The position numbers and the translations under genes were made by a program. From Zygnema cylindricum (taxonomy: Eukaryota > Streptophyta > Zygnematophyceae > Zygnematales > Zygnemataceae), in contig JBBHKE010003346.1 in the NCBI GenBank assembly GCA_037447655.1, positions 1 through 61,211 on the forward strand: a stretch of 61,211 bases of DNA, given 5' to 3'. This document shows positions 39,131 through 52,627 of this stretch, one piece after another (positions within the stretch are counted from its first letter, which is position 1; each line of letters begins with the position of its first letter). The notes under the pieces are model-generated. The model ran no database searches. It was not told the origin of the DNA and saw only the letters and a list, made by a program, of their open reading frames with translations.

Positions 39131-40290
39131 ATCATATAATTTTTCCGAATCATACCGTAGTTTATTTTCAGCTTGTATGTTTCGTTCAAAATTGTCGGCC
39201 GGTCGCATCGATGGCTCAGAATTTTGGTGGTCAATCCTATCGGGCCTGTAATTGTCTGCCAGATGGCAGACGAATGTGCCCACTACTCCAACGGTTTTGG
39301 AACTTCGTGAAGGCGTGGCGACATATGCACAAACATACCAAGAGTTTGTCAATTTCTCAATTTCTATTGAATCCAAGGTAGTGCTTTTGGCATCCAGTTC
39401 ATGACTTGGACTATTTACACGCATGTTGAAAAGGTTTTCAAACATGGTTTCGTGTTACTTGTTAGTTCTTGAGTTAGGTTTTACTTGAGATCCATCATCC
39501 ATGTAAAAGTAGCAACAAAATGCACGATATGAGGTACTTTTCCTGATTAGTGCGGTCCACGCTATACGTGGAGCTCAAGAAACACACCTCCTGGATTCTC
39601 TCGTTTCTAAGGACTAGATTTGGACTGTTTGAAAACTTTGTACACATCAAAGAAAGCATTTTTTCCTCCTTTGCTAACTGAGTTCTGAGACGCTCATCTC
39701 TTTGTTTCCCTCTCTCGTTAGTTCTCACACGCAGTTCTCATTCTTACAGCTTGTTCACCTCTTCCTCCATCTTTTCAAAACATAATAAAAACAACACTTA
39801 ACTTGCGATGCTTTCAGTCTTACTTCTTCACTGAATTCTCGTCAAATTGCTACATCAACACTCAACCCTCGTCCATTTCTCAGCAGGAATACTGGATGCT
39901 TGTAGCTTCCTCTTTTCTCCTTTGGTCCTTACAAGCAATACGTACTCGATTCTCATAAATTTCTGTGCTTTCTTTCACTTTGCACTCCCGATACTCACTG
40001 AATTCTCCTAATTTGGTACCTTTTCTTTCAATAATTCCAAACTGCACTCGTTGAATTTATATACTATGCTAATTACTTGTCCTTTCCTCACTAGTAACAC
40101 TCACCGTATGTTTGCCACTAGCTTGCTATTCTCGTCTAGCCTCTTGCGTATCTTTTATAAAGCCGGTCTGCCATAGCTTGTTTCCTTAAGGCTTTTATCT
40201 GAACGCTCACCCTACGCCTTAGCTAAATTAATGTCCTAACACACACACCGTAACTTGGAAGTTGTAGCTTATCTTGACTTCACGACAGCC
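39131..40290. promoter_or_regulatory. upstream region of the lipase gene
   Basis: This should hold the promoter and 5' UTR of the lipase gene. I see no gene and no convincing TATA box. T/C-rich sequence occupies 39690-40200. Confidence 0.4.
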
Positions 40291-43200
40291 ATGACTTGCT
40301 GCTTGCCGCCTTTTTGTGTGCCGGCCGCTGAGCTGATGTGCATTGCCGGTTGCTCTCACTGGATTGGGCGGCGATGCCTGGTGCATGGTTCCATGGCAAG
40401 CGAGGATTGGCCGGAAGCCACCTACGGAGAGCTGAAAGACGTGCCGAGGGCTTGCCGATTGATACTAGGAGTCTACGAAGATGACGTTACTAAGCCGCTG
40501 TATGCTGATCGTTTAGTGCCTGAACAGGTGATTAAGAAATCAGCGTACGACAAAAACGACGGGAGATGTCCTCCATATCTCATATATGTAGACCATGAAG
40601 CAAAGGATGTGGCATTGGCAATTCGAGGGCTGCATTTAGGACAAAAACCTGATTATCAGCTTTTACTGGACAACAGGAAGGGACAGCAGGTGGGCTTGTG
40701 ATCTGTTTCTTCGATGAGTTGTCTGGTTACAAATGAGTTGTTGTTCGACATGGTCTTGCGGTTTCTGGATTGCCGTGGTTATCATTTGACAGATAGATCA
40801 GATAAGCACCTGCGAAATTTGACAGAAAATTTGCAATCTTGCTGTGACTGTTGGTGATCTATCTAGAAAAAAATTGTGTCAAACATTGATGCAAGCTTTG
40901 AATTTTTCACTCCTATGAGATTATCGACATCAACTGTAGTCATTCTCGAAATCTGATCAAGTCACAGGCGAGAGTTGAATTTCCAATGTCAGACTCATTG
41001 GACCTCTCAATACATTAGTGTACTGCTGAGTGACATTGACAGGGCCTCTTTTTTCTGCCCTTCAATTTCTACTTTTTGTTGAACCGATAGAATTTTGGTC
41101 AGTTGTACATTCTTCTGTTGCGTTCTGTTGTTGTTCGTGCGGCGTCCGTGTTTATAGCCTGATTTTTTGCATTGTACCGACACTTTGCTATGCCTCTTCT
41201 AACCAGTATTGAGTGTTTAGGTGTAAGTTTTCCGCCAATGATGAAGATAGTATCTGATTCTCAGGCAAATTGGACTGTCTAAAGGATTTAACCACCAATT
41301 CTCTTTGATGCTCGTGTCAACTTGAATGCTGTTGCCTGTCACTTTGTTATTGGTTCTTCATGGACACTGCATTCAAGTCTAACTCTCGTTTGCTACTGTG
41401 TGTGCATTCAGATGTTTGATGGCGGTTATGTCCATCATGGTCTTTTGAAAGTCGCAGGCTGGCTTCTGCAAAAAGAATTTGACGCTCTGAAGGCTCTCCT
41501 TTTGAAGTACAACGATTACACCCTCACTTTGACAGGCCACTCACTGGGGAGTGGGATTGCCACGATAATGACAATTATCCTTGTCAACAGTAAAAAACAG
41601 CTGGCACCAGTGTCACGCAAAAGAATACGCTGCATCGCGATTGCTCCCGCGAGATCAATTTCCATGAACCTCGCCATTCGCTACGCCGACTGTATAAAAT
41701 CCGTCATCTTGCAGGTCAGGTATATTATCCAGTGCATCATATAAGACGACAATTGCAAGAATGTGATCTCTAGTTGTCAAACATCTTTCTCAAATAATAA
41801 GAACTTCTGTTCCACGTCAATTACTCCCCGTAGTTGTTGTTGTCTTTTAGAGAGGCATAGATTTGAAAGGTGACCCTGGCCCTAGTAATAGCGCTAAAAC
41901 GCTGGAGTCCCAGAATCAATTTTAATCTTTGTTTCAACCCGATCCACTTTGGTTTTGACATTTCCAAGCTCAATGGCCATGTTTTTAAGTGGAGAGGGAG
42001 TAGCATCGAGTCCGTTTGTCTTAATACTTTCAGGTATGATTTATGTCTATGCAGATTTTGAGTAATTTTGCAACCAGTGTGCATGCCTTATCCGTTTATG
42101 TAATAACACCAATTGGATTTTGACCTGCAGGATGACTTCTTGCCTCGAACTTCGGCACCCCTTCAACTTATTTTTGGTTCAATGTTCTGGTGGATTTCTT
42201 ATACACTCTGTACTTTAAATGTGAATTGTTTGCATTCGAAGTGATTGATTCAACGATGATATTTCTGTCGGTTTAGTTTTCTGTTTGAAGGATCAATGTT
42301 TCATGTCGAATGTTGCCTATTGCTGTTCAATTTTCTTGCTAGAGTTTACCGGTGGCACGAGAGTCGTCGATTAATTTCTGTGTCTCGAATACTAATTGGA
42401 TGAAATAAAAGAAAAGCAATATTAGAATTAAAACCTTATCCATGACTGGGTTGCAGTCTTCCCTGTCTTCTAGCCCTCTCTTGCGTACGTGATACATTCA
42501 TCCCTCAAAGAAGAAAGATTTCTGATCCACGCCGACTCTATGCCCCTGGACGCTTATATCACGTGGTGTATACAGAGTATGGCAGGTGGGTTAATACAAA
42601 TCCTCAAGGTCAAAAATATTTTAAAATATTTAGCATTGTCCCTTACTGCTTTTTGTTGGTACAAGGGCTGGGGAAATCTTATCCTTGAATAAGCAATTTG
42701 GTTTGACCGCCCTCCAACTAGCTCCTTTTTTCTGCCAGTTGCAAGAGACTTCCGCCGACTGTAAGGACATCGATTCCTGTAGAAGGACGGTTTGAGCACA
42801 TTGTTTGCTCAAGAAATGCCACAGAGGACCATTCACTCGTTAGTATCGAGAGGACCTTGACAACAGCTCTGGAGGTGGGACTTCATTGCTTAACAACCTT
42901 TGAAGATTCTCATTCATTGCAGATTTATAAGACTCTGTTGCCATGGGTCTCAATGAAACTTGAAGAGTTGGTGGGCCAATTGCACTTTTTTGTCAGTTAC
43001 TTTCTTTTGCTGTGTTAATTTTTGGTTCATTTCATTGTGTTTTTTCAGCTCCGTTTTGGCTTTTCCTTCCTTCTCTACGTTCTAAGATGATTTACTATCA
43101 TGCATCTTACTAAAGCTTATTATGAAATAGTGCTTAACTGGATTCGCAGTTGCTTTTGATTTGTCATTTATCAAGGAAGAGAGAATATACTGAATGGTTG

Positions 43201-44185
43201 GGAGTTGAAAGTTGCGTTTTGTGTGTGCAAAAGCAGACATCAGATAGCGAGTTCTTAAGTCAATTTGACGCTCCAAGTTGGGATTCTGGGAGGTTTCTTG
43301 CAGTTATTAGAGCAATCCGAGGGTGTAAATGAGATCCCATCATCAGACCAGGCTGCTCGGGCGAAAACTTTGGAACAGGACCAGAAGGAAGAATATGACC
43401 AGGCTCTTCATAGAGCAGTATCCCTTGGAGTGTACAATGCTCAAGAACCCGACCAAGTGCTGAGAGAGCGGGTGGAGAGCACAGCCCAATTGAGTGAGGG
43501 GAACGGAGATGCATGCACAGAAAAACAGCTCAAAGACAAAGGGGTGTCTGGAGAAGAAACTGGGACCTGGGCTATCACATCAGATTACATGGAAGGTGGT
43601 GACATGGACACGGAAGAACGTTTTTGTGGTAAATCATATGCATTAAGCGATTCGAATGTTAGCAATGGGAATTGTAATGGTAGAGTGACGGCTAATGGCT
43701 CGTCAAAAGGGGACATTTGTACCTTGCCTCAATTTTCATGGAATACGGCAGCGAAGGTAGATAGCAAAGATGACATTTTTGATGTCCATAATGAATCACT
43801 ATTAGAGCATGCCGAGCAGGACGAGCATCGTGGCCCCTTAAACACGGATACAGATAGAGATTGCAAGGATGATGTTTTACCGACAAAAAACCGATTGGAT
43901 GATAAAAAAATTGCAGAAAAATTTTCTAAGAAACGGACAGTGGCAGCGAGGTGGAGAGCTGCAGAAGGGAAGCTGGTAGAGGAGGAGAAGCGAAAAATTG
44001 AGACGGTAGGGAGTCTGCCTGCGACCGAGAAATGGGATGAACTTATCAATCTTTTAGTAAGAAGGAAGCCGCCAGCAAATCCAACAGTTCTAGGGGATGT
44101 TAAAAATAATAAATGTTCGAGGAATAGGCAAAAAAATCAAAGTAAGGTCATGCCTAGGGAGGATGCTGGTGATGATGTTCCTTGA
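40291..44185 (+). CDS. class 3 lipase (plant mono-/diacylglycerol lipase-like)
   Basis: Six exons: 40291-40689, 41412-41714, 42131-42189, 42457-42585, 42739-42874 and 43304-44185. All introns are GT..AG with consistent phase, giving 635 aa. It belongs to the plant family that pairs a mono-/diacylglycerol lipase N-terminal domain with a class 3 lipase domain; members hydrolyse acylglycerol esters. Visible landmarks are LILGVYEDDV, DVALAIRGLHLG, FDGGYVHHGLL, the nucleophile elbow GHSLGSG (Ser177), ILQDDFLPRTSAPL (probable catalytic Asp235 or 236), DPRRLYAPGRLYHVV, and VEGRFEHIV with EDHSLVSIE (probable His328). The hydrophobic Cys-rich start (MTCCLPPFCVPAAE) may associate with membranes. The last exon adds about 290 residues of charged, unconserved tail. 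The start is the first ATG before the conserved region. Intron 5 contains a copy of the dispersed hairpin motif. Confidence 0.9.
43084..43115 (+). repeat. dispersed hairpin motif, copy 4 (lipase intron 5)
   Basis: AAGATGATTTACTATCATGC, then ATCTTACTAAAG. The arms ATGAT and ATCAT pair. It lies in a T-rich intron. Confidence 0.45.
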
Positions 44186-45776
44186 TGACTACATATATGA
44201 CTTTATATGGAAGAATTTCCTGGACAGGTTAAGGCTTTGGAAACTATGCAGCAGTAGGATAGAGGTGAGGTAGCTTCGAGATTATGAATAAGATCAGGCA
44301 GCACTTTAGCTTACATGTGATTGAAGGATGCGATGTCTTACCAGAAAAAGGAGGTAATTAGCATGCATTCTGTGTGTCAGGGTTTATAAGCTTGAATCCG
44401 CAAAGACTTTGTGACACATCTTGACGACCAAAAAATATTTTAGTTTTTTGAGAACTCTTCCTAGTAACCCTGAAAAACCCTGAGTAATGACAGTGGTTGA
44501 AGACATAAAACTACTAACCATTCAGGTAATAAAAACTCATTTATTCTCATTGGTCTAATCACATAAGCTATGGTGTATGGATAGACAACCGCTAGTGGAT
44601 GTTGACAGTATAGAAAAATCGTGAAACATAAAAATGTAATTACAAGAGTTTGTGTAACATATCAAGAGTGAAAACGTGCGGTGGTAAATTGCAATATCCC
44701 GCAGTAACCTAGAATGTTAAGACTCGCCATTTCGGCAAAAGGAGGAGGCAGATACGAGTTGAATCTTTAATAATGCCGGCGGGAGAAGAGAGAACCAAGA
44801 CTTATTTAAAAAATGAACAATGTACAATGAGGCAGGCGAAAGGCTTGACGAAAACGCGGATCAACTATGATCTTTATTGGATCTATGGTTTTTCTAACAA
44901 CCATCTTTGATATCAGCGTCTATCTCTTGTGAATGAGCAGCTTTGAAAAATCTAGTGTGTAGAGGATAGAGATTTCACTAAGAAGCTGGATTTGGAAAAG
45001 AGATGCCAGGACTTTCGGTCTTACCGTTACTGCTTAACATTTCCCTCACAATCCTGCATAATTATCTACTGTTGAGGACTTTGATGGATGTGAACTTACT
45101 TGCATAAGAGACATATACAGGCAAATATTATTTTTCTAAACGTGAATGGCATTGGGCACACAATTTGGAGATATACAAGCTTGCCAGTGGGAGAATTTGA
45201 AGATGTTAGGTCTGCAAACAACAATCAACACATAATCAACACACACAAATGTTAGCAAAAATTAAAAGTTCCCAACCATTGGTCAGCGGTTAATGTATGT
45301 AATCATGTTGGACAAGAGTGACAGAGCTGAGAATACTAATACTATCTCAAACTCCAGAAAGCTAGTATCAACAGCTAATAAAGGCGTGAGAACAGAAAAG
45401 GTTATGACTGAGATGAAAGGTGTGCTGACCAAGAAGTTCGTGACTTGATTCTTCTCTGAGAACGCTTTCCAGAAGCCTCTGCTACCTCAGATGTTCGCTT
45501 AGAACGATTTCCATCAGCTTCTACTGCCTCAGTTTTATTGCATCTATTACATTGCAATAATAGAGAGTCTTAATCATAAACTTTGCTGGTAAAAATGTTA
45601 AGCTTCAAAACTGACAATTTCCATACAAGATATTAATATATCTATGGATCCTCTATCTCTCAAGATCTCAAAACTATGATACCATAAGCAGTCCACTCCA
45701 ATAGGCAACAACTGCTTGACACGACTGATAACCGTTAAGCTATCAAAGTCTGAAAGTTCCTCTACACTTTCACAAG
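44186..45776. other. lipase 3' flank and intergenic region
   Basis: AT-rich and non-coding. The 3' UTR must lie in its first part. No repeat or gene is recognised. Confidence 0.45.
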
Positions 45777-45779
45777 TAA

Positions 45780-46771
45780 GGGTACTTTCCCATGTGCTAA
45801 AGATATAGTTATTTTGTGTCGTTTCCCTCTGTAACTTGGAAAAAACTGAATAAACATGCAACCATACCAAAAAATTGAAGTTACTACCGTACAAGTTGCG
45901 TTTTACTTTAAAACTTCATGTGTACTACAATTTGTCGTCTATCGCGATGAAGTTTGTCGTCTTGCACGTTTCGACTCATTTTCAAACTTTATATAAAATC
46001 ACCTCGCGAGGTGGTTTTAAATATAGTTCCATGAGGTGAGTGAATAGGTAGACTCTGTCGCACGTGTCGATTTTTTTTGACAATTTTTGTGATCAGAGTA
46101 CCAAGAAAAAACCCACTACACGTTTACAACCTGTGCGCGACTTTTTTCCGTGCACTTTTTTTCGTACATGGGTTGAGGAGGGGTCTCGACCAACAAACGC
46201 CATTTCGCAAAAGCGAAGTCCCGTGAAAGCGCCTCTCTCTCTCCCTCTCCCACTACCGTGTCTATCTCACAATTCTTGCAAAGAAAAACATCTATAATGG
46301 TATCAAATGAAAGATATCTTAAAACATTTTTTTTTGACTTTCTTTTGGCGTATTTTGGTGGCAAGTAGAGTGAGAAAAGACAAAAAAACAAAATCGGAAA
46401 ACCATGGCGGAAAGTTTTAGAATTTATGACGTCGGCGCTGTCATGGTTGAGCGTGACGTGCGTGACGTCATAATGTCACAAACCTTAAACTTCTGCAGTG
46501 ATTCCACGTCGACAACGTGGCATACAGACATTGCGAAGTGACAGAAAATGTTCAGCGTGCGGGTGGACGTCTGAAATTCGAAGCCGAGTGGAAGTTTCGC
46601 AACATTTCGTGTACCGTTTGTGTGTCACATGTTTCGTACATATCTACGCTTGCCACTTTTTGAAGTAACAAGCTATTTGCGATTACATCGGAATGCTCTA
46701 TATCTGTACGGAGAATCTTCGCTAGAAACAAAGTTACAAGATTAAAGTTTCGGTTACATGAGAAAGTGCCC
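45780..46771. mobile_element. diverged MITE of the same terminal type
   Basis: It starts GGGTACTTTCCCATGTGC after TAA (45777-45779) and ends TTACATGAGAAAGTGCCC before TTA (46772-46774); 992 bp. The interior matches the 38257-39127 element over several blocks. A near-perfect 24-bp palindrome (AAAATCACCTCG and its complement, one mismatch) lies at 45995-46018. Confidence 0.7.
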
Positions 46772-46774
46772 TTA

Positions 46775-49343
46775 GCAAAAAAATTAGAGTAAAATGACAA
46801 CCAGTCACAAAGTTAATGCACAACAAAGATGCCTTCAACTCCTTAGGTTGAATTATGGAAAACCTAAACTTCACTACATAACGCCCTACCAAGTGACTTT
46901 TTTCTTAGTCGTCAACTGACTCACCAATCACTATTCGCGGACAAGCCCCTAAATCTCCTCTTAAATGATTATTCACCGTAGTGCACACTATTCAGCTATT
47001 GGCACCGACACTCGGACATATTCACCATCACTCATAGCCCATTCCCATTGGAAAAAAAATCACTTCCGCAACAGACGGGCGTTCGAATAATGTACGACTT
47101 TCCGAGCACCGACTTTGTAGATTTCGAAAGTTCTCGGAAAACCGTACGAACGAACTTCCTCAAAATATTACCGGATATAGAAGTAGGGTAAAAGTTTTGT
47201 CTTTCTGTGAAACAGGCCAACAGTAACCCGAATAGCTGACGTAGGAAAAACAACATCCGAACGGGTACTTCGTTGTTTTCGCGCGAAAAACCGTCGTCAT
47301 CTTCGAACATAGTAAATTTGAAAATCTGCAGGTTTGTTTTTGCGCCTTTGTTAGATGACGTCAAAGCGTGTGACGTGTCATAAGACACCTTCGATCGGAG
47401 TTACGTGCCAGAATTTTGGTGTGAACGACATCCGTTTTCCGATGAGTTTTTCGGAAAATCATCGGAATGGGCAAAAAGTTACCAATGCTCCGGTGGGAAT
47501 AGGCTATCAGACTATCTGACAGGCAGCCATGGCCTTCTCTCTCTACCTTTCCGAGAGCATGCGACTTCAAAAAAACAAAGTGCAGGCCACATGCAGATGA
47601 CATTTTTCATCATTCAACATTGCACGACGTAACATATTAATTAAAAAAGAAAATCACATTAAACCAAAAAAGAAATGTCAGTAATGGCTTCTTCCTTCAA
47701 TATTCGCTTTCAACTGTTCAAGTTTTCATGGCGGCTTCTTTTCAAAATTTTGAAGAAATCGTTCGTACACATTTTGAACTAACGGCGCGCAAATAGTGTG
47801 ACGCTGCAACGTCTCTTTTTGAAATTGTCCGTAGATGTACAATAAAATTCCGTACATATCCGTGAACATGCTGTTCAGTTTACAAAACAGAAAGTACCGA
47901 TACGTGCATCGTATCTTTTTGTCAACTTCCGTACAATTCCCGTAACAAACCGTACAGATACCGTAATTTGTCTGTACGTTTCCCGTAAGTTTCCCGTTCA
48001 GTTTACAGCTGACTTTTTTTGCGATTTTTTCAAAAGTCACGAGAAACTGGAAAAAATGAAAATATCGTGCGATTTGAACAACTAGGGTTTTGCCATTTTG
48101 TTCAGTTGCCAAAATTCGTACTAAACTTTCGACGGTGATTACTTCCTCACTGTACAGTACGGAAACCTAGCATTGGCTCTTGGGTTGCACTAAAGCAGAT
48201 ATGTGTTGAATGACGAGGCGAGGGAGCGGTTGTGTGTGAATCCGGTATTATCGTTACGACTTACGAGCATCAATTCGGTGGCGGCCTTCTTTGGCTTCTG
48301 AACATAAATTATCGTTAACAATATTACATATTGTTTCCTTTAACACTACGTAATTTCTTAAGTGGGTAAATTATGTTATTTTGAACGCGATATCCATGAC
48401 ACATTTTCCCTTTCTGTCCAACTCAACATTAAATGTAAATTTACTCTCTCCTCCAGATTTAGCTTTAACCTTGGTTTTTATTTTACCCCTCCCCTTTATC
48501 AATATAAGTCAATCCGGTGACACTCCCTCTCTTTCTCAATTTATTTTAAAGGAAAAAAGGGAGAAGGTATTGCTACATCTCTACCTCTCTCTCTGAAAAC
48601 ACACTGTTTTTGTTAGAATGAGAGAAAGGTGGCTTACAATCACATTTGCCATTCCCATCCATCCTAATGATTATGTTCCTACAACTGTACAAGGGACACG
48701 GATGTCACGCTCAACTTAGGTACTTTTTAGTCGACAAGTTACTACAATCTACACTTTATTAACAAATACTTATACATCATCAATTTGTTCTCGTGTTTAC
48801 ACCAAATTTCAGATTAGCATATGCAAAGAAATGGAAAAACAATGGAAAAACGAGCAAACAGCATTCAAAGACAGTCAAATTAATATTTGAGGGAGTTTAA
48901 TATACGGCGGTGTGACAAATTACTTGCATAAACAACTCTCGACATAAAAAGCACCATAGCAAAAATAAACCAGAACAGGGCATATTTGAGAAAGGCTACC
49001 TATAATAACCATGGTAAAGTTAAGATCAAATCAAAAGTATTTACCATCGTTGAGTTAAGATCAATGCTTAGGACTAAAAACGGACGTCATCCATCCACAT
49101 GGTGAATCTACAAAGGTACACATTCAGTGACTTTTCATTTAATACTGTCAACACTTACAAAAATCGCAGACTATAATTGCAAATGAAAGTGACACCTACT
49201 CGTTTTAGAGTCTACAAAACGCCCTTTCAAACAAATCAAACATCTGGTAAACTTGGCAAGATTTGTATACAATCAAACCAATCAATAAAACTTATTTGAA
49301 ATGCCTACGCAGAAAATGATCAGCACCATTTTCAATGAGTTTT
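46775..49343. other. intergenic region, convergent to the GST gene
   Basis: No supported gene. GTACGGAAAT/CCGTAC-type words recur at 47820-48000. ORFs such as 47032-47388 and 47726-48112 (minus) have no family signal. The right end should hold the GST 3' UTR. Confidence 0.45.
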
Positions 49344-51633
49344 TCACAAATCTGCAAATAATGAATTTCCGGGTCCTTCTTTCCAGTGAGGAGGATAACT
49401 CTTCTGGACACTCTCCTTCTCAGAAATGTGGGCGTGATAACTGCCGAAAGAAAAAAACAAAGAGTTGTCAATTGGAAACCGCGAAGAATGCCTTTTTGAC
49501 AAGAAACACAGCAAGTGTGACAGTCGAAGTAAAGCAAAAAACTATCACCTCACTTTCTCCCTCCGGCCTCTTACAACTGAAAAGCTGAATTAATGCAGGA
49601 AGCAGAATAAAAGAGTGTAGCAGACTACTGTTGTTTTTAAAATAAGGAAAAAAAGTTAAATTGGCCTACTCTGCAAGAGCAGGGAGAGAAGCCTTCTCAA
49701 AATCCAGACCCCAACGAACAGTTGATGCCAAAAGGGGGTAGAAGAAAGCGTCGGCCATTGAAAAAGTGTCACCGACCAAAAACTTTTTCCCCTGCATACT
49801 CCAGAAATGAAATCATTATTAGAAGAAGCACACCTATTTTAGTAGCAAACACAATAATCACACTTTTATAGGACGTCCACCAATGCAAACAAGTAAACAA
49901 GTCTTCTCTCTCAGAAGAAGAAGACGACAAGAGAGGCCGAGTCTGAGGCCAAAACAAAGGAGAAAGCTAACCTCATCTAACAAAACATATGAAAGGGGAT
50001 TCTTTCGTTGGCAAAAACCATGACCATGAAAAACTTAGCAGGTTGTTAACGAACGATATTGAAAAACGGGAAAAACAGAATATTTAATCTACAAAACACT
50101 GTCCTACGGAGTACAATTGCCAAAGAATAAATGAAAAAAAATGGTACGCACCGTCAATGACTTTTCCCAATAACCCAACTCTGATTTCAACCTTGCCAAT
50201 TTCTCCTTCATCACAGTCTCATCAACTGATCCAGCTCGGTTGTATTCCATAATGTTGGCTGCACCCATTATAATACAGTCACAACCATAAGCTATTTGCA
50301 TCAACTTTTGTTTGGCATCTTTTTGCCCATGAATTCCAAATAAAACAGACGTATATCAACCACAAATTAACATGGCACTACCACACTGCCCGCCGCTATA
50401 TCTACTAACACTAATGACTCCTTTACACTAAAAGCGATCGGCAGTGTAGTTGTCCAGCATTTGATTTGTCTACAGAAAATGCAGCAGAAAAGTGAACTAC
50501 TCAATTTAATTATTGGAGAAGTGGAAACTAACATGGCTCCCCGAGAATCAAAGGCTCAAGAATCAGCTCACCAATGGGGGGAAATATACTGTTTGACTCC
50601 CACATAAACTGCAAAACCTGCGCCTTAAGTTTGATATCATCTGGAATGAGCCGCGATCCACTGGCCCAGAAAAGCACCAAAGCCAGAAAAGCACCAAAGC
50701 CAGAAAAGAATAGGTAAGAAAAAACTCTGCAGTCAACCACACAAGGGCACCCTTGAGATGCACTTGCAGAAGAGCGGCCGAATGCTGTTTGTAACTTCAT
50801 AAAACGCGTGATTTGCAGTAGCAAAATGAAACAAAAAACCCATCTTACACATTAGGGTATGCGTCATCAATATATTGGCAGGCAGCTCCTGAGTCGCACA
50901 CAACAATATCCCCGTCAACAAAAGTGGGCACCTGTTCAAAATTTTGCAGACAATCAAGGAGGTCAAATTATAAATACCTTGGTGACACCACGAGGGCAAC
51001 TGTATTGCGAACCAAACTACAATGCAGAGTCACATCAGCATTTACCGGAAACAAAACTGCGTCATCGGTTTCAAAAAACGGAAAAGCTTCATCTAGCTAC
51101 TGCTGCATCATTTTTTGTCACATTCCAGCATAGATTCGACCTCGCACAATCTTCCGCTGGTAAAGTTGAAATACATGTTTTCACTTTACAGAAATACTTC
51201 ACATTCAGCTTCAGAAGCTGAAATAACTGTAAGATAAACTAACATTGCAACAGTATAGAAACATAAACGAGGTTTATAGCAGAACTGACCTGACCACGTG
51301 GATTGAGACTTGAATTTGGAGGCAATTTATGCTCCTTTTTAGAAAAGCTGCAAGAGTCCAGGACAACAAAATCTAATCAAATCAGATTATGGACGTTAAG
51401 ATACAAGTCATTAACGTTAAGTCACAAGCCATACTATCGTCATTACAAACGTAAAAGAGGAAAGCTTTCTAAAAATCAATTCCTCAATCACTGCACTAGT
51501 CTAGCTTCTAAATTACCGGCCTGGAGCCACACCTGATGAGGTGAGACTCATAATCAACGCCTTTCTCCTCGAGGACTATCTGTACACGCCAACACCAAGC
51601 AGAACCAGAGCCCCAGTAGAGTTTACGAGCCAT
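49344..51633 (-). CDS. glutathione S-transferase, rho-class-like
   Basis: Seven exons on the minus strand: 51633-51533, 51347-51290, 50931-50849, 50660-50533, 50258-50152, 49791-49670 and 49440-49344. Lengths sum to 696 nt and phases agree, giving 231 aa, the usual cytosolic GST size. It conjugates glutathione to electrophiles. The thioredoxin-fold half has LYWGSGSAWCWRVQIVLEEK, SFSKKEHKLP, the cis-proline NPRGQVPTF (Pro55) and the glutathione gamma-Glu site, here DS (Asp66-Ser67) instead of the usual ES. The helical half ends with FLVGDTFSMADAFFYPLLA (N-capping box S..D) and SYPPHWKEGPG. The LYWGSGS..CWRV start, SF..EHK block and PPHW end match the rho (GSTR) pattern better than plant tau or phi classes. 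That is recognition, not a tree. The catalytic residue is not certain. All exons were found only through splice logic. Confidence 0.9.
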
Positions 51634-51909
51634 ATTATCGCTCCAGGAGTAGCCAAAACTCGATTGTCTACCTGAAAAATTGAAAGGTTGAAAAATTGTA
51701 GCTTTGCAATCCTGCAGCAGTTTGCAGCAACGGGCCTACTTATACGTACGAAAGCCTGCAACTCCAAAATACAGGATATGCTTCAGAGCAATCAGAGATT
51801 CAGATTCTTTGCAGCGTAAGTACGGCAGGAAAAGGGATGACGCATAAGAGTGTTAAGGAGGGTTTTTATGCGTTTTGTAAAATTGCCACGCCAGTTAAGC
51901 TTTGGACGC

Positions 51910-52030
51910 AAGAGTTACGAACTTACGACATACGTTATGCGACATAAAAACGACAGATATCATGCGACATACGAACGACATACGTCATACGACATATAGA
52001 CGACATACCCCCATACGACATACATACGAC
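51910..52030. repeat. degenerate ACGACATAC simple repeat
   Basis: About ten copies of CGACATA with variable spacers. Confidence 0.7.
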
Positions 52031-52593
52031 AGCGTGAGAGAAAAAACAATTTTACGGATAGAATGTTACTCTGAAGTACCCCTGCAAGGAAAGAACCTGG
52101 AAAGCAGAAACGAAACTACAAAGGAAGTTGCATAGATTTTTCACATAACTAATGACTATGTCCACGTGTCATACGGCACCCTTACCGTCGTCATTCCGTA
52201 AAGTCCACCTGTTTAGGGATTTGCGACGGTTTTAATAATGATGCGCAAAAGTCCTAAAAACAATAAATTCGTCACTCACGGGACAGTTACATCAGACAAA
52301 AAGTGAGGTATTTTACATAATTTTGTACTTGATTGTACCGTGACGTACTATTTTATGGTGAGCTTTGGTGAGCTTTTAAAAAACAGCATTAGAGAAGATA
52401 CGATTATGATTCTCCAAGGGTTGTCGACCGTCCGATTATGCTTTGGTCTTCATCCGCGAAGCAATCGTTCCATCCGCCTCTGTAATGGCTCACCCATCTC
52501 ATGGAGGTGAGGACAACATCACACGAACCCGTAGAATTGCTACACCTGGACGATATGGAATCGTCTGACGACGGACTACCACGTAAAACTACA

Positions 52594-52627
52594 GACGTGG
52601 CACGTGGCAATAGCCACGTGCTGCGTC
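52594..52627. promoter_or_regulatory. inverted pair of G-boxes
   Basis: GCACGTGGC (52600-52608) and GCCACGTGC (52613-52621) are perfect complements around AATA. Outside them GACG and CGTC also pair. Each arm contains CACGTG, the plant bZIP/bHLH G-box. AATAAAAGGGGG follows at 52631, where a TATA-like element could sit. Which gene, if any, it serves is unknown. Confidence 0.4.

Noticed and set aside
42131-42243. Continuous reading of lipase exon 3 to a stop at about 42241
   Set aside because: The family pattern FCLPCLL is restored only if exon 3 ends at 42189 and joins 42457; the read-through is intronic.
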